Below are positions 22,800 through 33,720 of a stretch of DNA of 64,000 nt, one piece after another. The notes under the pieces were generated by a model, which worked only from the letters and a program-made list of their open reading frames with translations, was not told the DNA's origin and made no database searches. Made by a program: the position numbers and the translations under genes. Each line of letters begins with the position of its first letter. The stretch's first letter is position 1. The DNA lies in assembly GCA_018907035.1 (NCBI GenBank), contig JACCIC010000200.1, positions 744,001-808,000 on the forward strand, read 5' to 3'. This DNA is from Sycobia sp. Sy_11. Its lineage: Eukaryota > Arthropoda > Insecta > Hymenoptera > Epichrysomallidae.

Positions 22800-25401
22800 T
22801 TACTTGTATTTGAATGTTATCATAGTTTTAACATCTTTTGGAGTAATGTCTATTGTAAATCGCAGGGGTAAGTTGCTCTCGTATTGGTACAATTTTTTGT
22901 TGTTTTTTCTGGGGATATGGTACAGTATTGGCCACCCAGTCGAGCTAGATATATAGTTGTTTTCATCTAAGAATTTGAACTCGTTTACAGTGAGAAAACC
23001 AGTGTTTATTGCTTCTATTGATTTGAGTTTATCCGGCTCGTGCATGTTTTTGATCACAGGATTATCTATATTTTTTATTATTTTTACACAGTTTCTAATT
23101 AATTTGATAATAAAGACTTTCGCTTTATATTAGATATTATATTAGATTTCGCTTTATATTAGATATTCATTTTTTTAGGATCTGTATAATCTCTATAGAG
23201 TTTTAGACAGCATCTTAGTATTTTTCTCTCTACCATTCTTATTTTTTTCATTAGGTTTGGGTTGATGTTAAACCAAATTGGGCAGGAATATGTTACTATT
23301 GGTCTTAGTAAGCTTCAATATGTAATCATTTTTGTTTTTGCATTTAATGGTTAGTAACAAATATTATTTAATTTTTGAAAAGTATTATTTGTTTTATCCA
23401 GTTGCATGTTAACGTGTTCTCTGAATCTTAGTAGATCATCTAAGTATACTCCCAGGTATCTTACGGATCTTTTATGCGGAATGACTACATCGCCATCTGT
23501 GATTTCAAAGTGCCTCCAGTATCGCTTTACATTTTTCGGCGTTGTATTGCTAATTGGGTTGCGGAACAGTATCGTTTCACACTTATTCGGGTTAATCTCG
23601 AATTCCATTTACTGTAGTATTTTTTGGTCTTGTTGTACCGTGACTGCAATTTTGTTTTTGTGTTATGTATTGATTTATTGGTCATGTATATAATAAGATC
23701 GTCCGCAAAAGCTAGTATCCATTGTTCAGGAAAGTGGCTGTTATTTACTAAATTATTAAATAAAATACAATACATTTTATATATCTTTGGTGAGATATTT
23801 TTTAGTACGATATTGGGGATTTTATCGAGTCCAAAGGAGATTTTGTTTTTCATCTGTTTAAATAGACTTGTAGTTTACCTTAGATTAGTGAAAATCTTGG
23901 TGTCATTATCTGTTGGGTTAGATACCGGATTGTTAATATTGAATTGTGTAATGGGGGTAATATATTGAATGTTGTCTTTAATTTTGAGTTAATTTAATTG
24001 TGTAGTACAAAGTTTTGTGTGTTGTTTAGTGAGTTTATTTTGTGAAAATGAGCACCAATAATGCTTGAGATGATATTGGGGTTATTAACATAAAAACTGT
24101 TGTCTAAGATTTTTAAATCATCTGTGTTTATATTATTTAGCGTGCAATAATGACATGTGTGTTCCATTCGTTAAAGCTGACTATAAGGTGATTGATGCTG
24201 TTATTGTTATTGTTTCTGAAAATTCTATTTAGGTTGGGAAAGAAGCTAGCTAACTCTTTGTAGTTTATTTTATTTATCGCATTAAGCCGCTTTTTATTTG
24301 CTTCTTTTTTAAATTCAGAACTAATTTGATTTTTAAGCAATGATAATGTGTAATTTAATTGATTGATTTCTAACATGTGTCTGTTGTTGTTCTTGTTTTT
24401 TAGATTGTGGATCATGGATAGCAGTTTACTTTTGTCTTTACGGAGTTTTATTATCTTTTTGTTGACCAGATTATTTGTTGGATTATAAATTTTTTCTTTA
24501 GGAGCTGTTACTTCAATTGTACTGGCAATCTTTTTTTGTAAAAGTTCAATAGCAGATTCAATTTCATTATTGCTAAGTTTGCTTTGTTCGTTAATTGTGA
24601 GGTCACAGTTATGTAATAAATGATCTATAAATTTTTTCCAGTTAATGTTTGTTCAGATATTTCTATTAGGCGCTTGCTCTCTTAGTTTGATGGGGTTATT
24701 GAGAACTACAGTAAATTGAATACTTTATGATCGCTATCAAAATTTGCAGTTTTTAGGTACTTTTCCAATGTAATTAAATTATCGTCTACAAGAGCAAAGT
24801 CAAGAAATGCATCTGCTCTAACAAATGTGGGTGTGTCTGCTGTTAATGTTCTGGTTCTAAGTTTTATTTGATTATTATTTACTCAATGTACGGGATCAAG
24901 ACCCTGAGTATTACATAGTTTATCCCTTAATTAGGTATGTCTTGCATTAAAATCACCTATAATTATATATTTATTGTTTGCCTTATTGAATTTAAGTTTA
25001 TGGAAAAGTAGCGATAGATCCTCGCTTAATCTGAGTCTGTAATTATAGGGTGCATATATGCTTATTATGTATAGTTTTTCACCATTGTGTAATTTAATTA
25101 AAATAACAGTGGTTTCTAAGTTGTTAAATGAGAATTGTTTGAAACTATTTTCAAGTGTAATTGGTTTTTTTATTAAAATGGCACCACCTGCATTAGAATT
25201 GCGATCATTTCTATATATAATATACTCATCCAGAGTGAGTTTATGCGTATTGTTGAGCTTGGTTTCACTGATTGCTACTATATCTGGATTGTGATTTTTT
25301 GAAAACAGATTAAGGGAGTATTTTTTGCTATAGGTAATTATAGAATTTACAGTTATTGCTGTGATTTTTAAGGTATCTAAATTTTTGTCTGGTAGTATCA
25401 A
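22800..25401 (-). pseudogene. LINE ORF2: endonuclease and reverse transcriptase remnants
   Basis: The endonuclease part (24931-25401) shows NPDIVAISETKL, YIIYRNDRNSNAGGAILIKK and YIIIGDFNARHT, typical APE-type endonuclease motifs that nick target DNA. A linker (24137-24415) follows. RT pieces at 23350-23853 include SFGLDKIPNIVLKNI, then a junction from FPEQW straight into LAFADDLIIY. The block between these motifs is deleted. The C-terminal part (22800-23300) carries TYSCPIWFNINP and ERKILRCCLKLYRD, as in Jockey-group LINEs. Open frames on the plus strand here are shadows. Confidence 0.87.
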
Positions 25402-25416
25402 TACTTGTGTCTGCCA

Positions 25417-26308
25417 TTATAGGTCTATGTCTAAGTGGGTGGCAATTAAATCAATTTTATTACTATTAATATTAATTTTTTCTATAAATTCTTCTTTTAG
25501 CTTGTTAAAGAGGGTGATTAACTTGCTTATTTTTGCGGTTACTATATTTATAATTACATCTAAGTTGGGTAAGTCCTGCTGGGGCTGTTCTGCTGTCACC
25601 TTTGTTGTCGTTTTGTTAGCTCTGATGTTCGCATACGCTAAGGCTCTGCTGTCATTGGTTGCTGTGGTAAAGCTGTCCTTATTGTTGTTTAAAGGTTGTA
25701 TCACTTTGGTCACTATTGTATTATTTTCTATAATTCTCTTTGATTTTGATTGTTCATTTGCTTTTTTAATATTATTTAATTTTTCCAGATAGCCCGGACA
25801 TTCTCTAAAGTTGTCAGGGTGACCCTTCATCCCGCAGTTTATGCAATGAATTTCATTGCTATCAGATTTTTCAGTAATCGCACATTCTCCAGGATTATGA
25901 GTTGTAGAGCATTTGCAACATCTGTACTGCATATTGCAATTAGATGCTACATGTCCAAATCTCTGACACTTTTTACATTGGGTGTTGGGGTAGCTTCTCA
26001 GAGGTTCCCATCGGATAATTTGCCATAAAACTATTTTTACTGTATATACTGTACAATAAAGTTCTTATGCAAATTTTTACTATGCACTGTACAATAAAGT
26101 GTTTTGTATTTTCATTTCTTGTTTTCATTGTACTAATCTTTAAGAAGTTTACATTAACAGGGTTCATTTTTGTTAGTTCATCGAACACTTCTTTTTCACT
26201 TGTTTGTGCATGTAAACCTTTGAGCACCAGGGTTTTTCGTTTTACTGCTTTAGGAGTAAACGTATTAACTTGGATATGCCATCGAAAAACTTGTTTATGA
26301 TCGCCCAT
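25417..26308 (-). pseudogene. LINE ORF1 (gag-like, zinc knuckles)
   Basis: The N-terminal part (KTLVLKGLHAQTSEKEVFDEL, about 26150-26230) resembles the domain that precedes the zinc fingers in Jockey-type ORF1 proteins. Three knuckles follow, in two frames: CKKCQRFGHVASNC, CCKCSTTHNPGEC and CINCGMKGHPDNFREC (about 25795-25985). The protein would bind the element RNA. The 26040-26110 area contains a small insertion or duplication that breaks the frame. Confidence 0.85.
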
Positions 26309-27002
26309 CTAGATGGATTCACTCCTTTGTTCTGTCTTCGGACCAACTTTAGGAAGTCTGGGATAGATTCTGTCTCAGTTCTTCTAGACACATTCTATCT
26401 CAGTCAGTGGCCTGAACAGGTTTCGGTGCCTCCGAGATGGCTTCTGTCGGTAGCAAAGCCCGACTTTCTTCCATCTCGTGCTCCCCCCTACTTCCATCTC
26501 GGTTTTTACAGATTTATTCATTCTGTTCCCACGAGTATTGCGGATATATATAGTCCATTCCGAAGGAACCATTTGCGACACAATCACCTTTATGCCATTC
26601 ATCCTTCAACACGGTATCTAAAACTTTGGATTAGGGGCGAATTGGCAGACCGAGAGTCGCCATTTTCTCAGCCGCAGGCTGCTTCTTGGTTACCCGAGGA
26701 GCCTTACCGTCTTCCCTGACTCTCACGTCCATTCACACTCTCACAACCATTCTCAGGATAGTCCGTTTATAGGGATCCTCCCATCGGGTAGTTCGGAGAA
26801 CCAGTTTATAGGGATCCGAATTCCCGATCCAAATACTCGTGAGCCAGGGAAGGATGCGGAACTCTTAGTGTTGTACAGATTGAAAAAAAAGGATTTAGTA
26901 CATCCACCAAGCGCTCCTTCTTGCTCCCCCGGCTTAAGCCCTATCACCCCGTCACGGTTATGCAGCCCCTAGAGAAGGGGTTAGTTTCTGACCTTTTTGA
27001 AC

Positions 27003-27312
27003 AGAAAATAGACATTCATTATGATGGAACATAGATACACGTTAGCTTAATCCAAATATTTTCCGTCATTTTCTACTACATTTTCCCATCTTTCTGGCAA
27101 TATGGTGATACCGTGACAAAAGAACGATGACGGTTTCAAGGCGATTCAATTTTCCTCAAATTCTCGCACTTCTTGGAGATGTCGGAAGTGCGAATCAACG
27201 AAGTTGTACTGTATCGATCTGAATATGTAATAATGTCTGGCGAATATGCTGGGTGCGGCATCACTTCCCATTCGAGTTCCAACAGGGTGTTTTTGACGGA
27301 TTTCACAACATA
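27003..27312 (-). pseudogene. mariner transposase, C-terminal half (split by the Polinton)
   Basis: The minus strand encodes VKSVKNTLLELEWEVMPHPA followed by a YSPD-type segment and a C-terminal part ending near 27040. The N-terminal half lies at 40688-40850 on the same strand. The break in both halves falls at the same codons just after HDNARPY, so they are one mariner copy interrupted by the insertion 27313-40687. A related full-length relic is at 45.2-46.0 kb. Confidence 0.9.
27307..27312 (+). repeat. Polinton target-site duplication, left
   Basis: AACATA, repeated exactly at 40688-40693. Polintons characteristically make 6-bp duplications. Confidence 0.85.
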
Positions 27313-27492
27313 AATAGTATAGCTAAGAGAATTCTGGATCACCGGAACTAATTGTGAGCTGACGTCAGCAGCTGTGACGTCATGTCCCCCTACGTCACGA
27401 GCCCCTACGTCATCACGTCCGGTATGTTTAGTTCACAGCGTTAACATCACGCTGCGCCTACCTCCCCTAGCGCTACATATTTCTCTCTTACT

Positions 27493-27579
<87 letters not shown>

Positions 27580-27590
27580 TGCAGCGCGCA
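27313..27590 (+). repeat. Polinton left terminal inverted repeat
   Basis: Matches the reversed right end over TAGCTAAGAGA, GATCACCGGAACTAATTGTGAG (shown only in part), CCCCTACGTCA and CACAGCGTTAACATCACG, then CCTACCTCCCCTAGCGCTA and a long (CT)n run (27487-27570). It contains TGACGTCA at 27360-27367 and 27375-27382, plus TACGTCA near 27391 and 27406. These CRE/ATF-type palindromes may be promoter or replication elements (inference). Confidence 0.92.
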
Positions 27591-27864
27591 GATTTCTTTG
27601 TCATTGAAGGATGCTGTTGAAAGGAGTGTGTCATTGAAGGGACTTGTGTCATTGAAGGGAGCTCTACTTTGAGGATATATCGAATTAGTATTTTTTTAAT
27701 AGTTTTACATTGTGTAGAGTACACGTAACTTTGTATGCTGCATTATGATTGGTGCATATTGTTAGAGGATTTTTGCGCTTCTATTTATTCTACTCGCATA
27801 ATGGTAAATTCACAGTATTAATATCGTAAACGATAAAATTATATCTTTTAAATCTAGCTAACTA

Positions 27865-28164
27865 TTATCTTTTTATTACTCCATTGGTGAATATTTTAGT
27901 TGCATTCGGTAAATGTTCATAAAGTATATTGACAATTTGATTATACAAAAACTGTCCTAAATTCCATGAAATACCATGATAATTAATTTCAAGCCATTTA
28001 TTTTGCGCTTTGATATGATCTGGAAGTCGTTCACGAGAAAATGGCTTTTTAAATAAAAATACTATATGTTCTGAATAGTCGTTGAGTGATAAAATGGCAA
28101 GCTCTTTCAGTACATATTCATTGTCACCCTACTTGAAGCCTTGCATATCAACGACATACTCTAT
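27865..28164 (-). pseudogene. VDxQGFK protein, left copy
   Basis: A 100-codon frame starting IEYVVDMQGFK, with the start ATG changed to ATA and an in-frame stop after QGFK. It continues with NEYVLKELAILSLNDY, YHGISWNLGQF and LPNATKIFTNG. It is paralogous to 38688-39215 at the other end (MEYIVDVQGFK). I believe such proteins are common beside arthropod Polintons, but I do not know a function. The conserved N-terminal VDxQGF could be part of a nuclease-like fold; that is speculation. Confidence 0.75.
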
Positions 28165-28199
28165 TTTGACTTAAAAGATTTTACTTATATATTATCACA

Positions 28200-29416
28200 T
28201 TCTCATTACCAGTTTATAACTTCTTAACGTCGCCACTCATAGGATGGTATTGCACGATACGATCATGCAAAATTAAGAAGTAGCTGACGTATTTGGTGGA
28301 AAATTATTTTTTGATTCAAATTCTAGGCGTACATCAACAGGTGCACTTTTCAGCGACTCGTTTTGCTTTGAACAATCAATAACTATAAGTGGCATATGAT
28401 CTCGGAAATCTGTTTTCTTTAGAATTGGTTGAGACTTTTTGTTGTAGTAGACATTTTGAAAATTTGCATACATATCATACAATATCGAATATTGATTGTT
28501 AGTAATATCAATATTTAAATTTCCATATGGATAGTATTAAGAATTGAGAAAAAGTTTAACATTACTGATATCACAATGGTCAAAGCGACTGCAATTTGTA
28601 TCTTTTTGTCCTTTTCTATTTGTTTGAAGTTCGAGTTCACGGTCCAAACGTGCTTGGATATAGCGGCAAGGAACGGATATTCATAGAGCTCACAAGTACG
28701 AAAACTCATAGAGTTCGGATGATGTTTTTCAAAGTGTCTTAGTAGTCGAAACTTGTATTCATCGGAAACTATGACATATGACATTAACCATTCGATCTTT
28801 GTAATCTCTATTTTGAAATTTTCATAGAGTTGTGCATTATCAGTTGATCTCAGTCTTGCTGTTTGCACAACAGCGTGTAAATTTTACGTGATCTGACAAG
28901 AACAAGTTCATGCTTTGCATTAATTACAATTTTACGGTAATCTTCAGCAAAACCGAAAATCATGTTGAGGGGAAGGCATACATCAAAATAGCCTAAATTA
29001 TCGGCGATTGTATTAGACTCTTCTATATCAAACCATCCTACATTTTCTATTATTATATTTTGATTCGGACTTGAAGAAAGCCAACCTTTCATAAGATTCG
29101 TTATTCCAGTATTTTTACACCTATCAATTTGTATTGCATTCAATTCATATCGAATATCCTCAAATAAGTGACAGATCGCGTTGTTTACAAATTTAGTATT
29201 CTGCAACCTTGCACCATCATTTTTTGTAAGTTTACCGTATATACGTAGTGAACTACGTGAAGGTAAATGACACAAGTCTTGATGTTGAATAGATATACGA
29301 ATTTCATCGCTGTTACTAAAATTAGTTGTTGTGTAAGGCTGATGAGCGTGAACCTCATAATACACAATTGATTCATCAAATGCGACAGGAGATTCTATAC
29401 TTAGAATGTCTGTCAT
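28200..29416 (-). pseudogene. Polinton major capsid-like protein, frameshifted
   Basis: Three minus-strand segments in different frames form one protein. 29416-28850 opens with MTDILSIESPVAFDESIVYY and includes DEIRISIQHQDLCHLPSRSS and FGFAEDYRKIVINAKHEL. 28868-28515 follows with SMSFRTCELYEYPFL, and 28482-28273 has PLIVIDCSKQNESLKSAPVD. Position, length (about 400 residues) and composition fit the double-jelly-roll capsid slot of Polintons. That fold is inferred from context and cannot be seen here. At least two frameshifts prevent a full product. Confidence 0.75.
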
Positions 29417-29446
29417 TTCTTTGCATACAGTTGAAGAAAATATAAT

Positions 29447-29656
29447 TTATTTTCCACTAGGAGCGATGACTTTTAGACCTATAGTTTTTAGGAACTGAAT
29501 GTTTTGAGGTGTAAGTTCCTTGACTGCCGGCTTGTGATTCTTTTTTTTTCTTACTTTTCTCCGGCGATTGACTTTTTTGAAAGTCGGAGGAAGACTGATG
29601 ATTTTCTGACATGACTGACTATTAATATATCCAGGAGCATTGTAAATAATTTCCAT
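29447..29656 (-). CDS. small basic Polinton protein (69 aa)
   Basis: An apparently intact 69-codon frame, MEIIYNAPGYINSQSCQKII onward, with a Lys/Arg-rich centre (KKVNRRRKVRKKKNHK) and C-terminal LTPQNIQFLKTIGLKV. It lies between the capsid-like and penton-like genes on the same strand. The basic middle suggests DNA binding or nuclear import. No named family is recognised. Confidence 0.65.
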   Translation of the reverse strand: MEIIYNAPGYINSQSCQKIISLPPTFKKVNRRRKVRKKKNHKPAVKELTPQNIQFLKTIGLKVIAPSGK

Positions 29657-29689
29657 CGCTCTCTAAGCTACTTGTTTAACGTGTAATCT

Positions 29690-30344
29690 AATTGTTATAA
29701 CCTCTCCTCGGAAATTCACAAGATCCCCGTTTTAATGGACGATGCGTAATTCTATATGATCTATGCACTTGAGGACGACTGGAAGGTAAGTGACATGTGA
29801 AGGTACTTCAATAATCTTATATCCTGATGACACTGCTGGGAAAAATTTATGTATGCACTGGATCATTTATATATGCACCAGCTGTAATACTACACTCTAT
29901 TCTCAATGAATTTATCTTTAGAATAATTACTGGTAAATCAGAATTGTGTCGAATACCTGCCTTCAAAATTCGCTGTTGAAATCCCAAGAGTTTACCAAGT
30001 GAATCTTTAGGTTCAAAATTGATTTGATGACTACACTCAATAACACTACGAAGTGCGCTGTTATTAGGTTTAAGATTAAATATTATACCTTTAGAAGTTA
30101 ATCTCTCCTTCAGGTAATTTTCAATATCTTCAATTTCGTAACTACCGGTCGGTAGTATAATTTCTTCTTTATCAACATAAAATTTGTTGTTGCTTTCATC
30201 AATATTGGGAATTGAGTTAAATGTTAAAAGCTCGACTAAACCGAGAACATAATTTTTATTTGATGAGAGCTCAATAAGAGGAAAATATTGAGCTTCAAGA
30301 ATAGATGATGTGCCAGAAAGCGTCAAAGTAAATGATTCATTCAT
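29690..30344 (-). pseudogene. Polinton penton-like minor capsid protein
   Basis: Starts at ATG 30344 with MNESFTLTLSGTSSILEAQY. A long conserved run includes YVLGLVELLTFNSIPNID, LPTGSYEIEDIENYLKERL and HQINFEPKDSLGKLLGF. The frame meets a stop near 29847, but homologous-looking sequence continues out of frame to about 29690 (SGYKIIEVPSHVTYLPVV). In arthropod Polintons, to my recollection, this position is taken by the minor capsid (penton) protein. The structural role is inferred. Confidence 0.65.
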
Positions 30345-30743
30345 TATGCTTAAGTTAATAATGACTTGTTTTACAAGATGTTTGATATTATATAGAACTA
30401 CTTCGAAGATTATTACATAGAAATTGCAGGCATAAATGACCGCAAATGTATGTATTAAAATCCTGATATCTTTCATAATTATATATAATAAGAATATAAG
30501 GTCTAAGAGTGGCTTTAAGTCACCAAAGCTATCTAAATATAACACTCTATTGTCTCGTTTTCGATATGCAACCCTATTAGTTCCAGGTCCACTGGCATCA
30601 TCTAGGTTTACAATACCCGATTCATTATTATGAGGACCATTATTGGGCAGTGCATTACGCATAAATACACAACGAAATGCGGAAATTTTTAAAACACGAG
30701 CATATTTTATTAAATGAATGTCAGATAAAGGTCGCTCGGGCAA
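30345..30743 (-). pseudogene. adenain-like cysteine protease
   Basis: MPERPLSDIHLIKYARVLKI starts at an alternative TTG (30743), where related elements would use ATG. The catalytic-centre region reads GPGTNRVAYRKR, where a His-Trp is expected, so the catalytic His appears lost. YLDSFGD carries the acidic residue. The C-terminal catalytic motif CGHLCLQFL survives only in another frame near 30425. Polinton and adenovirus proteases of this fold cleave capsid precursors. This copy has a missense change and a frameshift. Confidence 0.85.
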
Positions 30744-30894
30744 TTCTACAGAGAAACTTTTTTTTTAATCCTTTGCTTTTATATGGTTTTAAGTAGAGAC
30801 CTCTTCCATTACTTTTATATGGTTTTAGGTAAAGACCATAACCTGTTTTATGAGGTTTCAAATAAAGACCTTTTCCAAGAGCAATTGCTTCCAT
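30721..30894 (-). CDS. 57-aa protein with repeated GLYLKPYK motif
   Basis: Starts at ATG 30894 and stops at TGA 30721-30723, with no lesion. It opens MEAIALGKGLYLKPHK and repeats a G-x-G-L-Y-L-K-P-Y/H-K block three times before a basic KKKFLCRIARATFI end. It overlaps the first 23 nt of the protease frame and follows the PLA2 gene on the same strand. Short basic proteins of this kind could condense DNA or be protease-matured capsid peptides, comparable in position to adenoviral core peptides (inference). Confidence 0.65.
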   Translation of the reverse strand: MEAIALGKGLYLKPHKTGYGLYLKPYKSNGRGLYLKPYKSKGLKKKFLCRIARATFI

Positions 30895-30901
30895 TGTTTT
30901 A

Positions 30902-31549
30902 TTATGTCTTCGATTGTTTTTTTTCTTCCCCCTGCCAATGTTCCAGTTGCAACCAAACCTGCAAATAGAGGTATAAGAAATGGTAAAACACTGCCAAGTT
31001 TTGAAGTGGCAATATCCTTGGAATTGTAAAATTGCCTTTACGGCCGGCCTTTTTAACGGCTTCTCGAGCGCCCTTTAATGCAGAGCGAACTAGTTTTTGA
31101 GAATTTGTATTTGGAATCATTGAATATGCAGCAGATTTAATTTTTTTTTTCAAGTTTGATTCATTGTTTTTATCAGGCAGTTTCTTATTTTTCTGCTTTA
31201 ATCCCATTACTAACTTCACTTTAAGTTTCATTGCATTATAAACGACAAGTGCAGCCGCCTTTTCGGCCAAACTTGTATTCTTTGATTTAAGACGCAAGCG
31301 AGCTTTGTCTGCGAGAATTCGATCTGCAGCATGCGTAGCTTGCATATTGTTAACAATGTTGGAATATGCTATATTGTGTTCTTTGCAAGCAGAATCAAGG
31401 GCATTTATCCCAGGATCACCACGAACCATTCGTTTTTTCAATTTTGTCCCAGGACCGCAGTATTGATAACCTGGTAAATGCAGTTCAATAGGTAAGTGAC
31501 TAAGTATCTTATTAAATACTCCACCACCTTCTTGCTTATGGACGGTCAT
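30902..31549 (-). pseudogene. PLA2-domain capsid protein
   Basis: The N-terminal domain resembles the phospholipase A2 of parvoviral VP1: calcium-loop-like YQYCGPGTKLKK (residues about 28-39), then GDPGINALDSACKEHNIAYS (about 44-63). The usual His-Asp catalytic pair reads His-Asn. A Lys-rich middle follows. Near 31010 the frame shifts; the other frame encodes a glycine-rich hydrophobic stretch (LPFLIPLFAGLVATGTLAGG) that looks membrane-active. Such proteins may help breach membranes at entry (family knowledge). This copy is damaged. Confidence 0.85.
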
Positions 31550-31648
31550 TCTGTTTCAAAAGATAAAATGATACTAATTAATTTTATATATAAACATGCT
31601 ATTTATACTCTATTGCCACATTTTCAGTTAAAACTGTGATGTGCAAAC

Positions 31649-31839
31649 ATGGAATTCAAAGAGTACTCAACAAAATTACCTGTTATTAATTTCGACTCTT
31701 TTACTGAGAAGGAAAAGAAGAGTAAACGGCATGGAGATTTGCTGCCGAATAGTATACGTGCAGTTACTTCAGGACTTTCAAATTGCAGAAAAACCAATTG
31801 CTTATTGACTCTTATAACTCATCCGAATGGTTTTAGATT

Positions 31840-31880
<41 letters not shown>

Positions 31881-32260
31881 AATCATTAATTCAACTAAAA
31901 TACAAGTATTTAGAAAAACTGTTGGAGCCAATAGAGGGCGTACAATATTTTCCATTCAGCGAACATGAAGCAGTAGTATCACCTGACAGCGTGCTTCCTA
32001 ACTCTATTATGATTTTCGATGATATTGCTTGCGAGAAACAGGACAATGTTAAAGCTTACTTTTGCATTTGAAGACATAAAAAAGACATATATCTCGATCA
32101 TGTAAATTCAGATATGTCTTTTAATAAATTTAAAAAAATATGCTCTACTTATTGGAATGATGATAAGCATAGTTTTATAGTCATTGATAAAGATCAAAAC
32201 ATAAATTATGGTAGATATAGAAAAGGGTTTGACTCTTGCTATAAATATAGCACCAAATAA
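31649..32260 (+). pseudogene. genome-packaging ATPase (FtsK/HerA-like), disrupted
   Basis: Starts MEFKEYSTKLPVINFDSF. The Walker A region reads SGLSNCRKTN, with Arg in place of the usual Gly before Lys-Thr. Walker B is clear as SIMIFDDIACEK. An (AT)n run (31847-31877) sits in frame between HPNGFRF and YSKSLIQ, encoding a Tyr-Ile string. A stop after VKAYFCI is followed by YWNDDKHSFIVIDKD in another frame, and about 40 codons appear deleted between them. The enzyme would pump DNA into capsids. Confidence 0.87.
31847..31877. repeat. (AT)n microsatellite inside the ATPase gene
   Basis: A TA run that keeps the reading frame open by coding alternating Ile and Tyr. Confidence 0.95.
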
Positions 32261-32287
32261 ATATACCGAACATTATGGTTTTAAAAG

Positions 32288-33241
32288 TTGAACACTCAAC
32301 ATGGTCGATTATCACCGAGAAAAACAATATTGCATCAATTGGAAAAGTCACTTAAAGCAATAAGACGTAAATATAAATTATTAAAATATAATCGAGCGAA
32401 TGTAGAACATACATTAGACGAAACCATCAAACCAATTGTTACTCCTCTGAATAAACTCATTACGGTTGCAAAAGCATCTGATGTATGAAATATTAAAAAA
32501 GAAGAGAAGAACAATTTATATACCTTTAATGAGGAAAAAAAAATTAATGAGTCATTGTTCAATGATGACGGTGGTAATTATGATACTAATGCTGATATTA
32601 GTGATGATTACACTCTACAGAACAATCAGACCACTGATGAGATTAATACTTCTTTTGCATCAGCTGAGAGCGATATCGAGCAAGATGATAAAAATCTTAA
32701 AAAATATTTAGCTATGGTACATCTTAATCGTTATACAATTCTAGATTTTATGTATGGTGTACATAAGGAAAATAATGATTTTATGATTGGAAATTTACCG
32801 ATAAATTTCACCAACATCAATGTCACAGTCAATAATACACAATACCCCATCAGTAATGGATTATTGGAAGTATTATTTCGGAAATTACCAAATCTAAAAC
32901 TTATTAAAAATAACGATCGTCAAACTTATCAGAAAATTCTTGAAGCATCGAATGCTCATAAAAAAGATTATGATAAAAATTAAAGAATGCGTGTAATGAA
33001 AAATAAAAAATTTTTTGAAATTATTTTACCGATGTTTACGAAAAAAGTTGGAGGTATTTTACCCCGATTTAAAATTGTGCAAAAAAATATGCCATTAGAC
33101 TATGTATACTGGGATTATCCGAATGAGTTAGTAAATCGATTAAGAGTATTGTTGGCTGAAATATCTGCGGGAAATCAAAGTCACACGAATGAAATATACT
33201 CTATTGTTGAGGAGTTGCGCGAGGCTGGTGTAATATATTAA
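32288..33241 (+). pseudogene. conserved Polinton protein of unknown function
   Basis: Three segments follow one another with a frame change and stops: MNTQHGRLSPRKTILHQLEK from 32288, an acidic middle with YTILDFMYGVHKENNDFMIG (32555-32983), and a C-terminal part with PLDYVYWDYPNELVNRLRVL and EIYSIVEELREAGVIY (to 33241). The C-terminal 'YVYWD-PNELV-RLR-L' pattern is, to my recollection, widespread in Polinton-type elements as an uncharacterised family. Function is unknown. It lies between the ATPase and fibre-like genes. Confidence 0.7.
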
Positions 33242-33273
33242 TACACAATCACAATACACCAACCAGTTTAACA

Positions 33274-33720
33274 ATGAGTGTCGACGTATTCGGACGTTAG
33301 CTAGAAAAAACTGAAGATAGCCAAGGTCTACCTGGCGTTGGATTTAAATTTACTTATGATAGTCAATATGACATCGAAAATAAACGGTTGTGTAATCTTA
33401 CATCACCAGTTAAATTAACTGATGCAGTTCATTTGGATACATTGAGAACTCATGTGCAAAAGGAAACGTCAAACTTATTAAAACTTTTGAGCGAGGTAAA
33501 TGAAAAAATCGATGTTTTACAAGCAATACCACCATCTATAGTAGAATTGGAAAAAAGAACTGATGAATCAAAGACTTCATTAAATGCGTATAAATGGAAA
33601 ATTAGGATTGAATTGACTTCTATTAATAACAAGATAAAACAACTTATAGAGATAGCAGGAAAAACACACAATGAAGTATTCAAAGAAAGAAAAAATGGAA
33701 ATAGTGATGGAAATTCATAA
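33274..33720 (+). pseudogene. fibre-like coiled-coil protein
   Basis: Starts MSVDVFGR followed at once by a stop, then LPGVGFKFTYDSQYDIENKR, LCNLTSPVKLTDAVHLDTLR and a long heptad-rich region (about 33440-33660: LLKLLSEVNEKIDVLQAI). The 'NKRLCNL-PV--DAV-L-TL' element is typical of trimeric tail or attachment fibres. It is probably a surface spike or fibre of the virus-like particle (inference). The early stop would allow only internal starts (33388 ATG). Confidence 0.65.

Larger units (their letters stand above)
22428..26308 (-). mobile_element. Jockey-like non-LTR retrotransposon, degraded
   Basis: Minus-strand order is ORF1 with zinc knuckles, endonuclease, linker, reverse transcriptase and C-terminal region, followed by a poly(A) tail seen as poly-T at 22428-22440. 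Frameshifts and an internal RT deletion disable it. The 5' end is not defined. 26309-27000 contains non-AT-rich DNA with two copies of GTTTATAGGGATCC that I cannot assign. Confidence 0.85.

Noticed and set aside
24931..26300. Hydrophobic plus-strand frames resembling membrane proteins
   Set aside because: They are antisense to the LINE ORF1 and endonuclease, which explain the sequence.
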